Below, piece by piece: positions 1 through 8,280 of a stretch of 64,000 nt of DNA. Made by a program: the position numbers and the translations under genes. Each line of letters opens with the position of its first letter. Within the stretch, counting starts at the first letter, position 1. Below the pieces are notes generated by a model. The model was not told where the DNA came from. It saw only the letters and a program-made list of their open reading frames with translations, and searched no databases. Source of the stretch: Roseibium sp. HPY-6 (GTDB taxonomy: Bacteria > Pseudomonadota > Alphaproteobacteria > Rhizobiales > Stappiaceae); the NCBI RefSeq assembly GCF_040530035.1, contig NZ_JBEWCD010000001.1, positions 682,001 through 746,000 of the forward strand, written 5' to 3'.

Positions 1-16
1 GAATTTCGAGGTGGAC

Positions 17-844
17 ATGACGCGCCAGAACGCCCAGCTTCCAGACCTGTTTGACCTGGACACTGCCACGCAGCGCAGTCTGATCCGTGAAGGGCGTTAC
101 ACGGGCCATACCGCAGGTCTCGCCAAGGGACGTCTTCAGTGCAATCTGGCGATTTTGCCGGGGGACCTGGCGGAGGATTTTCAAACCTTTTGCCGGCTCA
201 ATCCGAAGGCGTGTCCGCTTGCCGGTGTTTCGAAGCCAGGTGACGTGACCCTCCCCCGGCTCGGAGCCGACATCGACCTTCGTACGGACGCCGCGCGCTA
301 CAACATTTACCGGAACGGCGTTCTGGAAAGACAGGTCTCCGATCTTTACGACCATTGGCGCGACGACCTTGTCGCCTTTGCGATCGGATGCTCTTTCACC
401 TTCGAGGACGCTTTGCGCAACGCGGGGATCGCAATGCGCCACATCGACAGCAACGTCACCGTGCCGATGTTCCGCTCCTCGATCGAAACAACGAAAAGCG
501 GCCCCTTTCAGGGCGAAATGGTCGTCTCGATGCGGCCGATCCCGGAAGTGCGTCTGAACGAAGTCAAAGAGATCTGCAGACGCTATCCGCTTGCGCACGG
601 AGCGCCGGTCCATGTCGGCGCCCCGGAGGCGATCGGCATTGCTGATCTGAATAAACCGGACTGGGGTGAGCCCGTCAGCTTTGCAGCCAACGAAGTTCCG
701 GTGTTCTGGGCCTGCGGGGTCACACCACAGGCCGCGATCATGCGATCCCGTCCCCCACTTTCAATGACCCATTCCCCGGGCGCCATGCTCATCGCCGATG
801 TCGGAGAGCACACGGACCCGCTCTACCCCTATAACGATAACTAA
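17..844 (+). CDS. DUF1445 family putative hydro-lyase (D-glutamate cyclase-like)
   Basis: The protein matches the DUF1445/UPF0317 'putative hydro-lyase' family over its whole length. It has the N-terminal pattern IREGRYTGHTAGLA, followed by NLAILP, CPLAGVSKPGD, a FAIGCSFTFE segment and VFWACGVTPQAA near the C-terminus. The one characterised relative I know is the D-glutamate cyclase domain of mitochondrial DGLUCY (D-glutamate to 5-oxo-D-proline); transferring that activity here is inference. The ATG at 17 and GTG at 11 are in the same frame, which stays open to the left edge, but family members usually start about here. It is 33 nt upstream of a TRAP operon that ends in an amidase, so a role in breaking down an imported amide or lactam-type compound is plausible. 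A regulator or further genes may lie to the left of the window. Confidence 0.85.
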   Translation: MTRQNAQLPDLFDLDTATQRSLIREGRYTGHTAGLAKGRLQCNLAILPGDLAEDFQTFCRLNPKACPLAGVSKPGDVTLPRLGADIDLRTDAARYNIYRNGVLERQVSDLYDHWRDDLVAFAIGCSFTFEDALRNAGIAMRHIDSNVTVPMFRSSIETTKSGPFQGEMVVSMRPIPEVRLNEVKEICRRYPLAHGAPVHVGAPEAIGIADLNKPDWGEPVSFAANEVPVFWACGVTPQAAIMRSRPPLSMTHSPGAMLIADVGEHTDPLYPYNDN

Positions 845-877
845 CTGAAAGATTGAGAAAAACAGAGGATGAACGCA

Positions 878-1924
878 ATGAACAGACTGGTATTGTTGTC
901 CGCGAGCTCACTGATCGCGTTCGCTGCAGGAACCGCCGCACAGGCCGAAGAACTGGCCGTCGTCGGCAGTTGGAGCGGGTTGCCGCTCCACAAGCAGTAT
1001 GAGGCCCCCTTCTGGACCGAAAAACTGCCCGAACTTTCCGGCGGTGATCTGACCGCTTCTCTCACGACCCATGACCAGATGGGCATTGGTGGTGGTGACG
1101 TCTTCCGCCTTCTCTCCCAGGGCGTTTTCGATGTCGGCATGACCGTTGCCGACTATGCCGTTTCGGACAGTGTCGCGCTTGAGGGCCTCGACGTTCCGCT
1201 GATAGCCACCGATGCGTCCACGGCGCAGAAGGCCGTCGAGGCGGCTCGCCCGATGGTCGACGACATCTACCGCGACGTCTTCAATGCCAAGGTGCTGGGC
1301 ATTGCGCCCTACCCGCCACAGGTGGTTTTCTGCAACGCCGAGATCGGTTCTCTCGACGATCTGAAGGGCAAGAAAGTGCGCGCCTCCGGCCGCATGACAG
1401 CCAAGTTTCTGGAAGCCCTGGGCGCTGAAGGCGTCAATGTCGGTTTCGGCGAGGTTCCGGGTGCTCTGCAGCGCGGTGTTGTCGATTGCGCCATTACGGG
1501 TGCCGGATCCGGCTACAACGCCGGCTGGTGGGAAGTTTCAACGCACCTGATGCCGCTGCCGCTCGGCGGATGGGACCCGGTCGTGACCGCCATCAACCTG
1601 GACAAATGGAACACTCTGTCGGACGCTCAAAAAGCGACGTTGGAAAAAGGCGTGAAGGAAAACCTGGAGGCAAAGGCCTGGGAAACAGCGCAAAACGCGC
1701 TTGAGAACGATGTCGCCTGCCTCACTGGCAACGGCGAATGCCCCTATGGCGAAGCGCGCGGTCTGATCCTTGTCGAGGCAAGCGAGGCCGACCAGGCCAA
1801 GGCCAAGGATGTGCTCATCAGCGAAGTGTTGCCTGACTGGGCCGAACGCGCCGGAGGTGACTGGGCCAGCCGCTGGAGCGACAGTGTCGGCAAGGTCACG
1901 GGCGTCAAACTCGAAACCAACTAA
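878..1924 (+). CDS. TRAP transporter solute-binding protein (DctP family)
   Basis: This is the periplasmic solute receptor of a tripartite ATP-independent (TRAP) transporter. It has a Sec signal peptide (NRLVLLSASSLIAFAAG, cleavage near AQAEE) and the DctP fold landmarks DLKGKKVRASGRM and a GVVDCAITG segment. The mature length of about 325 residues is normal for the family. The ATG at 878 is preferred over the in-frame ATG at 869, because AGAGG at 864-868 sits nine bases before it. The DctQ and DctM subunits follow directly, so P, Q and M form one operon. The ligand cannot be told from sequence. The neighbouring amidase, DUF2848 and DUF1445 genes suggest an organic acid or amide. Confidence 0.93.
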   Translation: MNRLVLLSASSLIAFAAGTAAQAEELAVVGSWSGLPLHKQYEAPFWTEKLPELSGGDLTASLTTHDQMGIGGGDVFRLLSQGVFDVGMTVADYAVSDSVALEGLDVPLIATDASTAQKAVEAARPMVDDIYRDVFNAKVLGIAPYPPQVVFCNAEIGSLDDLKGKKVRASGRMTAKFLEALGAEGVNVGFGEVPGALQRGVVDCAITGAGSGYNAGWWEVSTHLMPLPLGGWDPVVTAINLDKWNTLSDAQKATLEKGVKENLEAKAWETAQNALENDVACLTGNGECPYGEARGLILVEASEADQAKAKDVLISEVLPDWAERAGGDWASRWSDSVGKVTGVKLETN

Positions 1925-1936
1925 GGCAGGATTTCA

Positions 1937-2470
1937 ATGACTTCCCTGGCAACGCAGCTCCGGCGGATAAATGACCGCCTCGCAATCGTGGTCGGCCTGG
2001 TTCTGCTTGCCTGCGTCGTGTTCACACTCGTGGAGATCATCGCCCGGCGCCTGGGCGGTTCGCTCGGGGGAGTCGACGAAATCTCCGGCTATGTCATGGC
2101 GGTAACCACTAGCTGGGGCATCAGCTACGCCCTGACGGAGCAGGCGCATGTGCGCATCGACCTGCTCCGCCAGCGCCTGGTTCCACTCGGCAGGGCTGTT
2201 TTCGACATTCTGTCCCTCCTCTGCCTTTCCGGAACGGCCATCGTGGTCGCCTGGAGAGGCTGGGGTGTTCTGGAAAAGACACTTTCAACGGGCGCACGCG
2301 CAAACACGCCGCTCGAAACGCCGCTTTGGATACCGCAGTTGCTCTGGTGGGCAGGTTGGGTCTGGTTCGCCGTCTCGGCCTGCATCTTGCTTCTTACCGT
2401 CCTCGTGAAATTCGCCTCGTCCGACTACAAGTCCGTCGACTCGATTGCCGGCGCCAGGGGGGAAGCATGA
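1937..2470 (+). CDS. TRAP transporter small permease (DctQ)
   Basis: This 177-residue inner-membrane protein has four predicted transmembrane segments (about residues 15-35, 50-70, 92-112 and 133-156), which is the DctQ topology. The WWAGW and ALTEQAHVRIDLL segments are typical of the small TRAP subunit. GCAGG at 1926-1930 supplies the ribosome binding site. The gene starts 12 nt after the binding-protein gene, and its TGA overlaps the ATG of the large permease in an ATGA junction, so the two subunits are probably translationally coupled. Confidence 0.92.
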   Translation: MTSLATQLRRINDRLAIVVGLVLLACVVFTLVEIIARRLGGSLGGVDEISGYVMAVTTSWGISYALTEQAHVRIDLLRQRLVPLGRAVFDILSLLCLSGTAIVVAWRGWGVLEKTLSTGARANTPLETPLWIPQLLWWAGWVWFAVSACILLLTVLVKFASSDYKSVDSIAGARGEA

Positions 2471-3747
2471 TCGCGTTTACATCCGTCGGCCTTCTCGGCC
2501 TGCTGACACTCTCCATCCCCGTCGGCATTGTGCTCTTTTTGCTTGCCTTCGGCATTGACGAGTTCTTCAGCCCGTTTCCACTGATGCGCGGCCTTGGTCA
2601 GGTTGTCTGGTCCTCGTCCAACAGCGCGACGCTGATAGCCATTCCCATGTTCGTGCTGCTTGGTGAGATCCTGGTGCGCAGCGGCGTTGCAAAGCGGACC
2701 TACGCCGCTCTTGAAAAATGGGTTGCCTGGATGCCAGGCGGTCTGATCCACGCAAACATCGCAACCTCCACGATGTTTTCGGCAACATCCGGCTCATCCG
2801 TTGCGACCGCGGCGACCGTTGCCACCGTTGCCATGCCGCAGGCCAAAACCCTCGGCTACAATCAGAAGCTTTTTTCAGGAGCGATCGCTGCCGGTGGCAC
2901 GCTCGGGATCATGATCCCGCCTTCCATCAACCTGATCGTTTACGGCTTCCTGACCGAAAGCTCGATCCCGCAACTGTTCCTCGCCGGTCTGGTGCCCGGC
3001 CTCTTCCTGGCGGGTCTCTTCATGCTGATCACGGTGATCATGTGCGTTGTCAGGCCTGGGCTCGGCGGGCCGCGCCGCTCCAGTTCGCTTGCGGAAAAGC
3101 TCGGTGGTTTGACGAATCTTCTCCCCATTTTCGGGCTGTTCGGTGCCATCGTCGGCTCGATCTATGCCGGTTGGGCAACCCCGACAGAAGCTGCCACGGT
3201 AGGCGTTGCCATTGCGCTTCTGATCGCCGCCCACCAAAGGGCGCTGACCTGGGAGATGCTCCAGGACGCCCTGCGCGGTTCGGTCAAGACTTCGGCCATG
3301 ATCATGCTGGTCGTGATCGGCGCCTATGTGCTGAATTTTGCGCTTACCGCCGCAGGCGTCAGCCGCGCCCTTCAGGACGTGCTATCCGGTCTTGGAATGG
3401 GCCCATTGGAGACACTGCTCGTCATCATCCTGATCTACATCGTGCTGGGCTTCTTCATCGAGACGCTTTCCCTGATGGTCGCGACCATACCGATCGTGGT
3501 GCCGATCATCGTCCAGCTCGGATACGACAAGATCTGGTTCGGCATCCTGATGATCATTCTGGTCGAAATGGCGCTGATCACACCGCCGGTCGGTCTCAAC
3601 CTCTATGTCGTCCAGGCAGCGCGGAAATCGGGCAGCTTCAGCGATGTCATGCTGGGCTGCATTCCCTATGCGCTGGCCATGCTGGCAATGGTCGGACTGC
3701 TCATCCTGATGCCGCAACTGGCCCTGTTCCTGCCATCAACCCTCTAA
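2467..3747 (+). CDS. TRAP transporter large permease (DctM)
   Basis: This is the 426-residue sodium-coupled translocation subunit of a TRAP transporter. It is highly hydrophobic with 12-13 predicted membrane segments. Family signatures include MFSATSGSSVATAATV, GGTLGIMIPPSINLIVYG and MALITPPVGLNLYVV. A longer frame runs upstream from 2326, but the ATG at 2467 gives the canonical N-terminus (MIAFTSVGLLGLLTLSIPVG) and overlaps the DctQ stop by four bases. It works with the DctP and DctQ proteins encoded just upstream. Confidence 0.94.
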   Translation: MIAFTSVGLLGLLTLSIPVGIVLFLLAFGIDEFFSPFPLMRGLGQVVWSSSNSATLIAIPMFVLLGEILVRSGVAKRTYAALEKWVAWMPGGLIHANIATSTMFSATSGSSVATAATVATVAMPQAKTLGYNQKLFSGAIAAGGTLGIMIPPSINLIVYGFLTESSIPQLFLAGLVPGLFLAGLFMLITVIMCVVRPGLGGPRRSSSLAEKLGGLTNLLPIFGLFGAIVGSIYAGWATPTEAATVGVAIALLIAAHQRALTWEMLQDALRGSVKTSAMIMLVVIGAYVLNFALTAAGVSRALQDVLSGLGMGPLETLLVIILIYIVLGFFIETLSLMVATIPIVVPIIVQLGYDKIWFGILMIILVEMALITPPVGLNLYVVQAARKSGSFSDVMLGCIPYALAMLAMVGLLILMPQLALFLPSTL

Positions 3748-3758
3748 GAGACAAACAC

Positions 3759-4412
3759 ATGAAATTCCAGACCAGCAGCGGAGTGCTCTCATGCACTCCC
3801 GACCGGCTCATCGTGGCCGGATGGACCGGCCGAGACCGGTCCGCCGTCGACCATCACGTCGCTGAGTTAGCAGCCCTTGGAGTGCCGGCCCCGTCGACGG
3901 TTCCCCTTTATTATGAGTGCGCACCAGCCCTCCTGACCCAAGAAAGCGAAATACAGGTGCTCGGCTCCGAGACATCCGGAGAAGCCGAACCATTTCTTCT
4001 GAAGATCAACGGTCAGATATGGCTGGGTCTTGCCTCGGACCATACGGACCGCGCCCTGGAAGCCCACTCGGTAGCGGCGTCCAAGCAGATTTGCGCCAAG
4101 CCGGTCGCCGAAACGCTCTGGCGGTTTGACGAAGTTGAACCTCACCTCGACGACCTTGTCTTGCGGTCGTGGATTGAGGAAGACGGCGGCTGGACGCTCT
4201 ACCAGGAGGGAACGTTCGCTTCGATCCTGCCGCTTGATCACCTGATCAAGGGTTCTGAGTTTGCCGAAGGAAGCGCCATGTTGTGCGGCACACTACCAGC
4301 AATCGGCGGGATCCGGCCATCTCCAAGCTTCAGAATGTCACTCACCGATCCGAAAAGCGGCCTGTCGATTGACTGGCGCTACCGAACCACTACTCTCCGG
4401 GTCATCTCGTGA
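3759..4412 (+). CDS. DUF2848 family protein
   Basis: This 217-residue soluble protein matches the DUF2848 family. Recognisable landmarks are IVAGWTGRD near the N-terminus, VPLYYECAP, GLASDHTDRALEA and ICAKPVAETLWRFDEV in the middle, and EGSAMLCGTLPAIGGIRPSPSF near the C-terminus. The fold's reaction is unknown to me; the conserved SDHTDR and acidic residues would fit an enzyme. It begins 11 nt after the TRAP permease and is followed 37 nt later by an amidase, so it is very likely co-transcribed and acts in the same catabolic route. The ATG at 3759 was chosen because the longer frame overlaps the permease gene in an alternative reading frame. Confidence 0.82.
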   Translation: MKFQTSSGVLSCTPDRLIVAGWTGRDRSAVDHHVAELAALGVPAPSTVPLYYECAPALLTQESEIQVLGSETSGEAEPFLLKINGQIWLGLASDHTDRALEAHSVAASKQICAKPVAETLWRFDEVEPHLDDLVLRSWIEEDGGWTLYQEGTFASILPLDHLIKGSEFAEGSAMLCGTLPAIGGIRPSPSFRMSLTDPKSGLSIDWRYRTTTLRVIS

Positions 4413-4449
4413 TATCTCCCGCCGACGTTTCAAACACAGGACCCACCAG

Positions 4450-5721
4450 ATGAGCGCACCCTTTCCCTGGACGCCCGATAGTGCCGAAAACCGGCTGGAG
4501 CAAACGCTGGAAAAAATCTCCGGCGAAAGTGCCGCGAAATCTGTGTTCTTGAAACTTCTGTCTTCAAGGGCAAGAGAGCAGGCCGAAAAATCTGCTCAGA
4601 AGGACAGCCCGCTGGCAGGAGCATTGATCAGCGTGAAAGCGCTTTTCGACGTCGAGGGCGAGACGACCACAGCCGCCACGAAAGTTCTGGCAAACGATCC
4701 TCCCGCGAGCGCCGATGCGCCCGCCATAGCCCGTCTCGATGCGGCCGGAGCCGTATTCCCCGGTCTGACCAACATGTCCGAATTCGCCTATTCCGGCATG
4801 GGACTTAACCCGCATTACGGCACACCTCAAAACCCGGCCTATCCCGGATGCGTGCCGGGAGGCTCCACAAGCGGTGGAGCCGTCTCCGTGGCGCTCGGTC
4901 TCTGCGACATTGCGATTGGCAGCGACACCGGTGGCTCGTTGCGCATACCGGCAGCGTTCACAGGCATTACCGGCTTCAAACCGACGCAGTCCTCGGTCCC
5001 GGTGGCAGGCGGCAAGCCGCTCTCCGACAGCCTGGACAGCTTCGGTCCGATGGCGAAAACGGTCGCGGAATGTGAGATTGCCTGGCAGGTCATGGCGGGA
5101 CGAGACACCATGCCATCGTCCCCAAAGGCTGCAAAACTCATCATACCGGGCAATTTCGGCTTCGACGAGATCGACGCAGATGTGGCAAACGGGTTCAATG
5201 CCGTGGTCCAGGCACTGCGCGACGCGGGACTGGAGATCGTGGAACAGGAAATCGCAGCCCTCAGCCACTATGAGCATCTTCCGCCCTGGCATATGACGTC
5301 GGTGGAATCCCGCGCCCACTACGAACACTATTTCCAGAGCTCAGCTGGCGATTTCGACCCGCGCGTTCATGCCCGGATGGCGCGCGCGGAAGAGATTACG
5401 GCAGTCGAGTACCGGCAGACGCTCAACCGGCGCGCCGTCTTCATCAGAGAGTTCCGGGATGAGCTCGCATCGGCCATGCTATTGTTGCCGACAACACCCA
5501 CGCTGCCGCCCCGCATTGAAGAACTCGCCGATGACGCGGAGTTCAACCGGTGCAATCTGCTCGCCCTTCGCAACCCGTCGCTGGCCAATGTCGCCGATGC
5601 CTGTGCTATCGCCCTGCCCCACGAGCATGGTGGCAAAATCCTGAGCACAATGCTGGTTGCGGGTGGTGGCCGCGACGACCAACTTCTGGCCTGCGCAAAG
5701 GTGGTTGAAGCAGCGCTTTGA
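4450..5721 (+). CDS. amidase signature family hydrolase
   Basis: This 423-residue enzyme of the amidase signature family hydrolyses an amide bond with a Ser-cisSer-Lys triad. Lys63 lies in ISVKALFD, Ser139 in PGGSTSGG and the nucleophile Ser163 in DTGGSLRIPA; the 24-residue Ser-Ser spacing matches GatA and FAAH. Upstream landmarks such as ARLDAAGAVFPGLTNMSEFA are also canonical. The ATG at 4450 gives the normal start, and a longer frame from 4261 overlaps the DUF2848 gene. As the last gene of the TRAP cluster, it probably hydrolyses an imported amide or ureide. The substrate cannot be predicted from sequence. No indole-acetamide or allophanate-specific C-terminal domain is present. Confidence 0.92.
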   Translation: MSAPFPWTPDSAENRLEQTLEKISGESAAKSVFLKLLSSRAREQAEKSAQKDSPLAGALISVKALFDVEGETTTAATKVLANDPPASADAPAIARLDAAGAVFPGLTNMSEFAYSGMGLNPHYGTPQNPAYPGCVPGGSTSGGAVSVALGLCDIAIGSDTGGSLRIPAAFTGITGFKPTQSSVPVAGGKPLSDSLDSFGPMAKTVAECEIAWQVMAGRDTMPSSPKAAKLIIPGNFGFDEIDADVANGFNAVVQALRDAGLEIVEQEIAALSHYEHLPPWHMTSVESRAHYEHYFQSSAGDFDPRVHARMARAEEITAVEYRQTLNRRAVFIREFRDELASAMLLLPTTPTLPPRIEELADDAEFNRCNLLALRNPSLANVADACAIALPHEHGGKILSTMLVAGGGRDDQLLACAKVVEAAL

Positions 5722-5725
5722 ACTT

Positions 5726-5765
5726 GGAGGCAGGCTTTCAGAAAACGAAAGCGAAGCCTGCCTCC
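5726..5765. terminator. bidirectional stem-loop terminator between convergent genes
   Basis: A perfect 12-bp inverted repeat (GGAGGCAGGCTT at 5726-5737 pairing with AAGCCTGCCTCC at 5754-5765) with a 16-nt loop fills the 56-bp gap between the amidase gene and the convergent serralysin gene. There is no long T tract, so termination strength is uncertain. Confidence 0.7.
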
Positions 5766-5777
5766 GCAAGGCCTACA

Positions 5778-7817
5778 TCAAACAAACACAAAATCGTCCG
5801 GCTGCAGCACAGAACCGTCTGAAAACTCGAAATTGTCCACTTCGGCACCCAAATCGTTGATGCGAACCTGACCTGTTCCGCCGGCCCAGGACAAGAGCAT
5901 GTTGCTGTCACTGTCCGTGGAAGCATCGACATCGGCGACCTTGAGATCCTTGAAAAACAGCGTGTCGATGCCGTTTCCGAACAGTTCGACGATGTCGATC
6001 CAGCCGCCGTTCGAGGAGACGACATAGGTATCGTTGCCGCTGCCACCTTCCAGTGTTTGCCAGCCTCCGGAAGAACCACCGGCATCCAGGGTATCGTTTC
6101 CGGCGCCCCCAATCAGAGTGTCCGTGCCACCGCTGCCCTTTAGAATGTCGTTGCCGCCGCCACCATCCATCCAGTAATCGACGCTCGCATCGTTGCCGAC
6201 AACACGGTCGTCCTTTTCTGCGCCCTGAAACTGCTCGAACCCGTACCAGGAGAGTCCGGACGTGTTGAATTTCGATTTAGCTTCTATGACCAGCTTGTCC
6301 GTGCCGGTTCCACCGACATCGCGTGGCGTGCCGTTATCCCAGAAATTGTCGCCGCTGCCATAGTAGATCGTATCGTTGCCTGTGCCGCCGAAATACGTGT
6401 CGCTGCCCCAGCCTCCCCGCAAAAGGTCATTCCCGGCACCGCCCAGAAGCTCATCGTCTCCGGCATTGCCGACGAGCGTGTCGTCGCCGCCGCCCCCATC
6501 CAGCACATAATTTACCGAGCCATCATTGCCGACGACACGGTCATCGCGCCCGGCGCCAATGAATTTCTCAAATCCGTACCAGGAAAGTCCGCTGGTGTTG
6601 AAGATCGACCCGTTCTCCATAATGAGCGTGTCAATGCCGCTTCCGCCGACATCCTTCGGCGTCCCGTTGACCCAGAATGTATCGCCGTTTGTGTAGTAGA
6701 CGATATCGTCTCCGGCACCGGCCGACATGTTGTCCTTGCCGAAGCCGCCGCGAAGGATGTCGTTGCCGCCACCGCCAATGAGATCGTCATCGCCATCATT
6801 GCCCAGAAGCGTGTTGTCGGAATTGTTGCCGATCAGTTCGTCGTTGCCGCTGCCGCCGCTGGCGTTTTCAATGATGGTACCGCGCGCAACGATCAGGTTC
6901 CCTGTCAATCCGCCAACGTTCGAGATAGCTTCCTGGTTCAGGTCGATGCGCTGATTGGATCCGACATGCGAAAAGTCGAACAGATCCGTTCCACCATTAT
7001 CGTAGATAGTCATCGCAGCGGTTTGATTTGAATCGAAAAACGTCTCCAGATAGCCGCCGGCATTGGAGTTGTTGCCGTAGACGGTTTCGCCTGTGCGAAT
7101 ACCGGTCGGCGTGCCGTAGAGATCCTGGATTGCAACGATGTCGGCAACCATTGGCGTGATCACATAGGCGTAGCTCGCGTTGATATAGGTGTTTTCCGTC
7201 TGGCTGAAATAGGACATGACGGTCGCTTGCCAGGAATCGTTCAGGTAGTGGTTGTCAACGCCGTATGTCGCCGACCCGTTGTAGTTTCCACCGTGCCGCA
7301 GCCCGAGCGCATGACCGATTTCGTGGATGTATGTCTGGAAGGAGTAGCTGTTGATACTGGTTCCGTAGGAATTCAGCCATGCCTTCGACACGTTGACATC
7401 CGCGGAGATCATGTCGCCGTTGCTCCACCAAGAATAGCTGGCATAAGCGCCCGAATTCTCATCGTCGAATGTGATCTGTGCGCCGCTTGTGACAAAGGAA
7501 AAATTCAGCCCCGTCACATTCTCCCAGGCTTCCAGCGCATTTGTCGCCAGAAACTTCCCGGCATTGGTCAGCCCGGTGATGTCGACCGTGATCGTGTCAC
7601 CCGGACCGGCATTGAACGATATCGGAGACCCATTGGATGTTTCCTGCGTGAGCTGGTCCGCAATCTGGTCGTTGGTAAAAACTGGAAGCGGCATCGAAGA
7701 AACAGCAGACCCGTCCGCCAGCGCATTGGCCCCAGCGCCAACACCGTCATCGCAGCTGAAGCCGGAGACAACGGGAAGTTCGGAAGTGCGGCCGGTCGCA
7801 ACACAGAGATCACACAT
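5778..7817 (-). CDS. serralysin-type (M10) metalloprotease with RTX repeats
   Basis: This is a secreted zinc protease of 679 residues. The serralysin/metzincin motif HEIGHALGLRH is at 165-175 and the Met-turn MSYF at 201-204. GGxGxDxL calcium-binding nonapeptides run from about 321 to 600. Two copies of a 65-residue module (376-440 and 486-550, with FWxNG, GLSWYGFE and DDRVVGN) are inserted between RTX blocks. The last 60 residues, ending QPDDFVFV, look like a type I secretion signal. There is no Sec signal. The N-terminus MCDLC plus Cys22 is odd for an extracellular RTX protein. No ABC exporter, membrane fusion protein or inhibitor of the HlyBD/Inh type is nearby. The CAP-domain protein at 12.6-14.3 kb shares the C-terminal half. 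Confidence 0.93.
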   Translation of the reverse strand: MCDLCVATGRTSELPVVSGFSCDDGVGAGANALADGSAVSSMPLPVFTNDQIADQLTQETSNGSPISFNAGPGDTITVDITGLTNAGKFLATNALEAWENVTGLNFSFVTSGAQITFDDENSGAYASYSWWSNGDMISADVNVSKAWLNSYGTSINSYSFQTYIHEIGHALGLRHGGNYNGSATYGVDNHYLNDSWQATVMSYFSQTENTYINASYAYVITPMVADIVAIQDLYGTPTGIRTGETVYGNNSNAGGYLETFFDSNQTAAMTIYDNGGTDLFDFSHVGSNQRIDLNQEAISNVGGLTGNLIVARGTIIENASGGSGNDELIGNNSDNTLLGNDGDDDLIGGGGNDILRGGFGKDNMSAGAGDDIVYYTNGDTFWVNGTPKDVGGSGIDTLIMENGSIFNTSGLSWYGFEKFIGAGRDDRVVGNDGSVNYVLDGGGGDDTLVGNAGDDELLGGAGNDLLRGGWGSDTYFGGTGNDTIYYGSGDNFWDNGTPRDVGGTGTDKLVIEAKSKFNTSGLSWYGFEQFQGAEKDDRVVGNDASVDYWMDGGGGNDILKGSGGTDTLIGGAGNDTLDAGGSSGGWQTLEGGSGNDTYVVSSNGGWIDIVELFGNGIDTLFFKDLKVADVDASTDSDSNMLLSWAGGTGQVRINDLGAEVDNFEFSDGSVLQPDDFVFV
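6168..6362 (-). repeat. FWDNG/GLSWYGFE/DDRVVGN module, serralysin copy 2
   Basis: Residues 486-550 of the serralysin form the second copy of a 65-residue non-RTX module. It is closely similar to residues 376-440 of the same protein and to two segments of the CAP-domain protein. Confidence 0.75.
6498..6692 (-). repeat. FWDNG/GLSWYGFE/DDRVVGN module, serralysin copy 1
   Basis: Residues 376-440 carry FWVNGTPKDVGG, FNTSGLSWYGFE and DDRVVGND in the same order and spacing as in the other three copies in this window. The module alternates with RTX nonapeptide blocks. Confidence 0.75.
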
Positions 7818-8280
7818 GTCGTACTTACCTCATTTGTTCTTGTCAGATCCGATGAATTGCGGTGACAGCGGAGCACCGGCCACAAAAAAGGCAGCGCGCT
7901 GCAAACGCAGCACCACTGCACAAAAGCTCCACCTCATCGCAGACATCAGGTGTCGATGGATGCCCGATTACCCAAGGACGTTTCATGGATTCCAACCTAT
8001 GAAGAATGCGATTCACTCACAAGTAAAATTAAAATACATTTCCACAACGCAAACTTAAGACATCACAAAAGAAATATGTAATTCGAATTTATTTTGAATT
8101 TTTAAGTACTTCATCGACAAATATTACAAGAAATGCAATCAGGCTCTACAGAAAGACTTCGCCACGCAAAGCCGTGTAAATTGACTGGCGGGCCCTGCGC
8201 ATACACCTTGCGAAAACCGTCAAGACTGTGATCTTTTTGGCCTCAATAGTGAAATACGGCGAGCCCTTGGAGGATCGTGA
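7818..8280. other. divergent intergenic region, AT-rich
   Basis: This 463-bp gap separates the serralysin gene from the RND adaptor gene, which are divergently transcribed, so promoters for both must lie here. The 7990-8130 part is clearly AT-rich compared with the coding DNA. I see no convincing operator, RNA gene or conserved promoter, and no credible small gene. Confidence 0.5.

Noticed and set aside
2718..3747. Plus-strand frame overlapping DctM and running into DUF2848
   Set aside because: The part before 3759 is the wrong frame of the DctM gene. Only the segment from the ATG at 3759 is a real protein.
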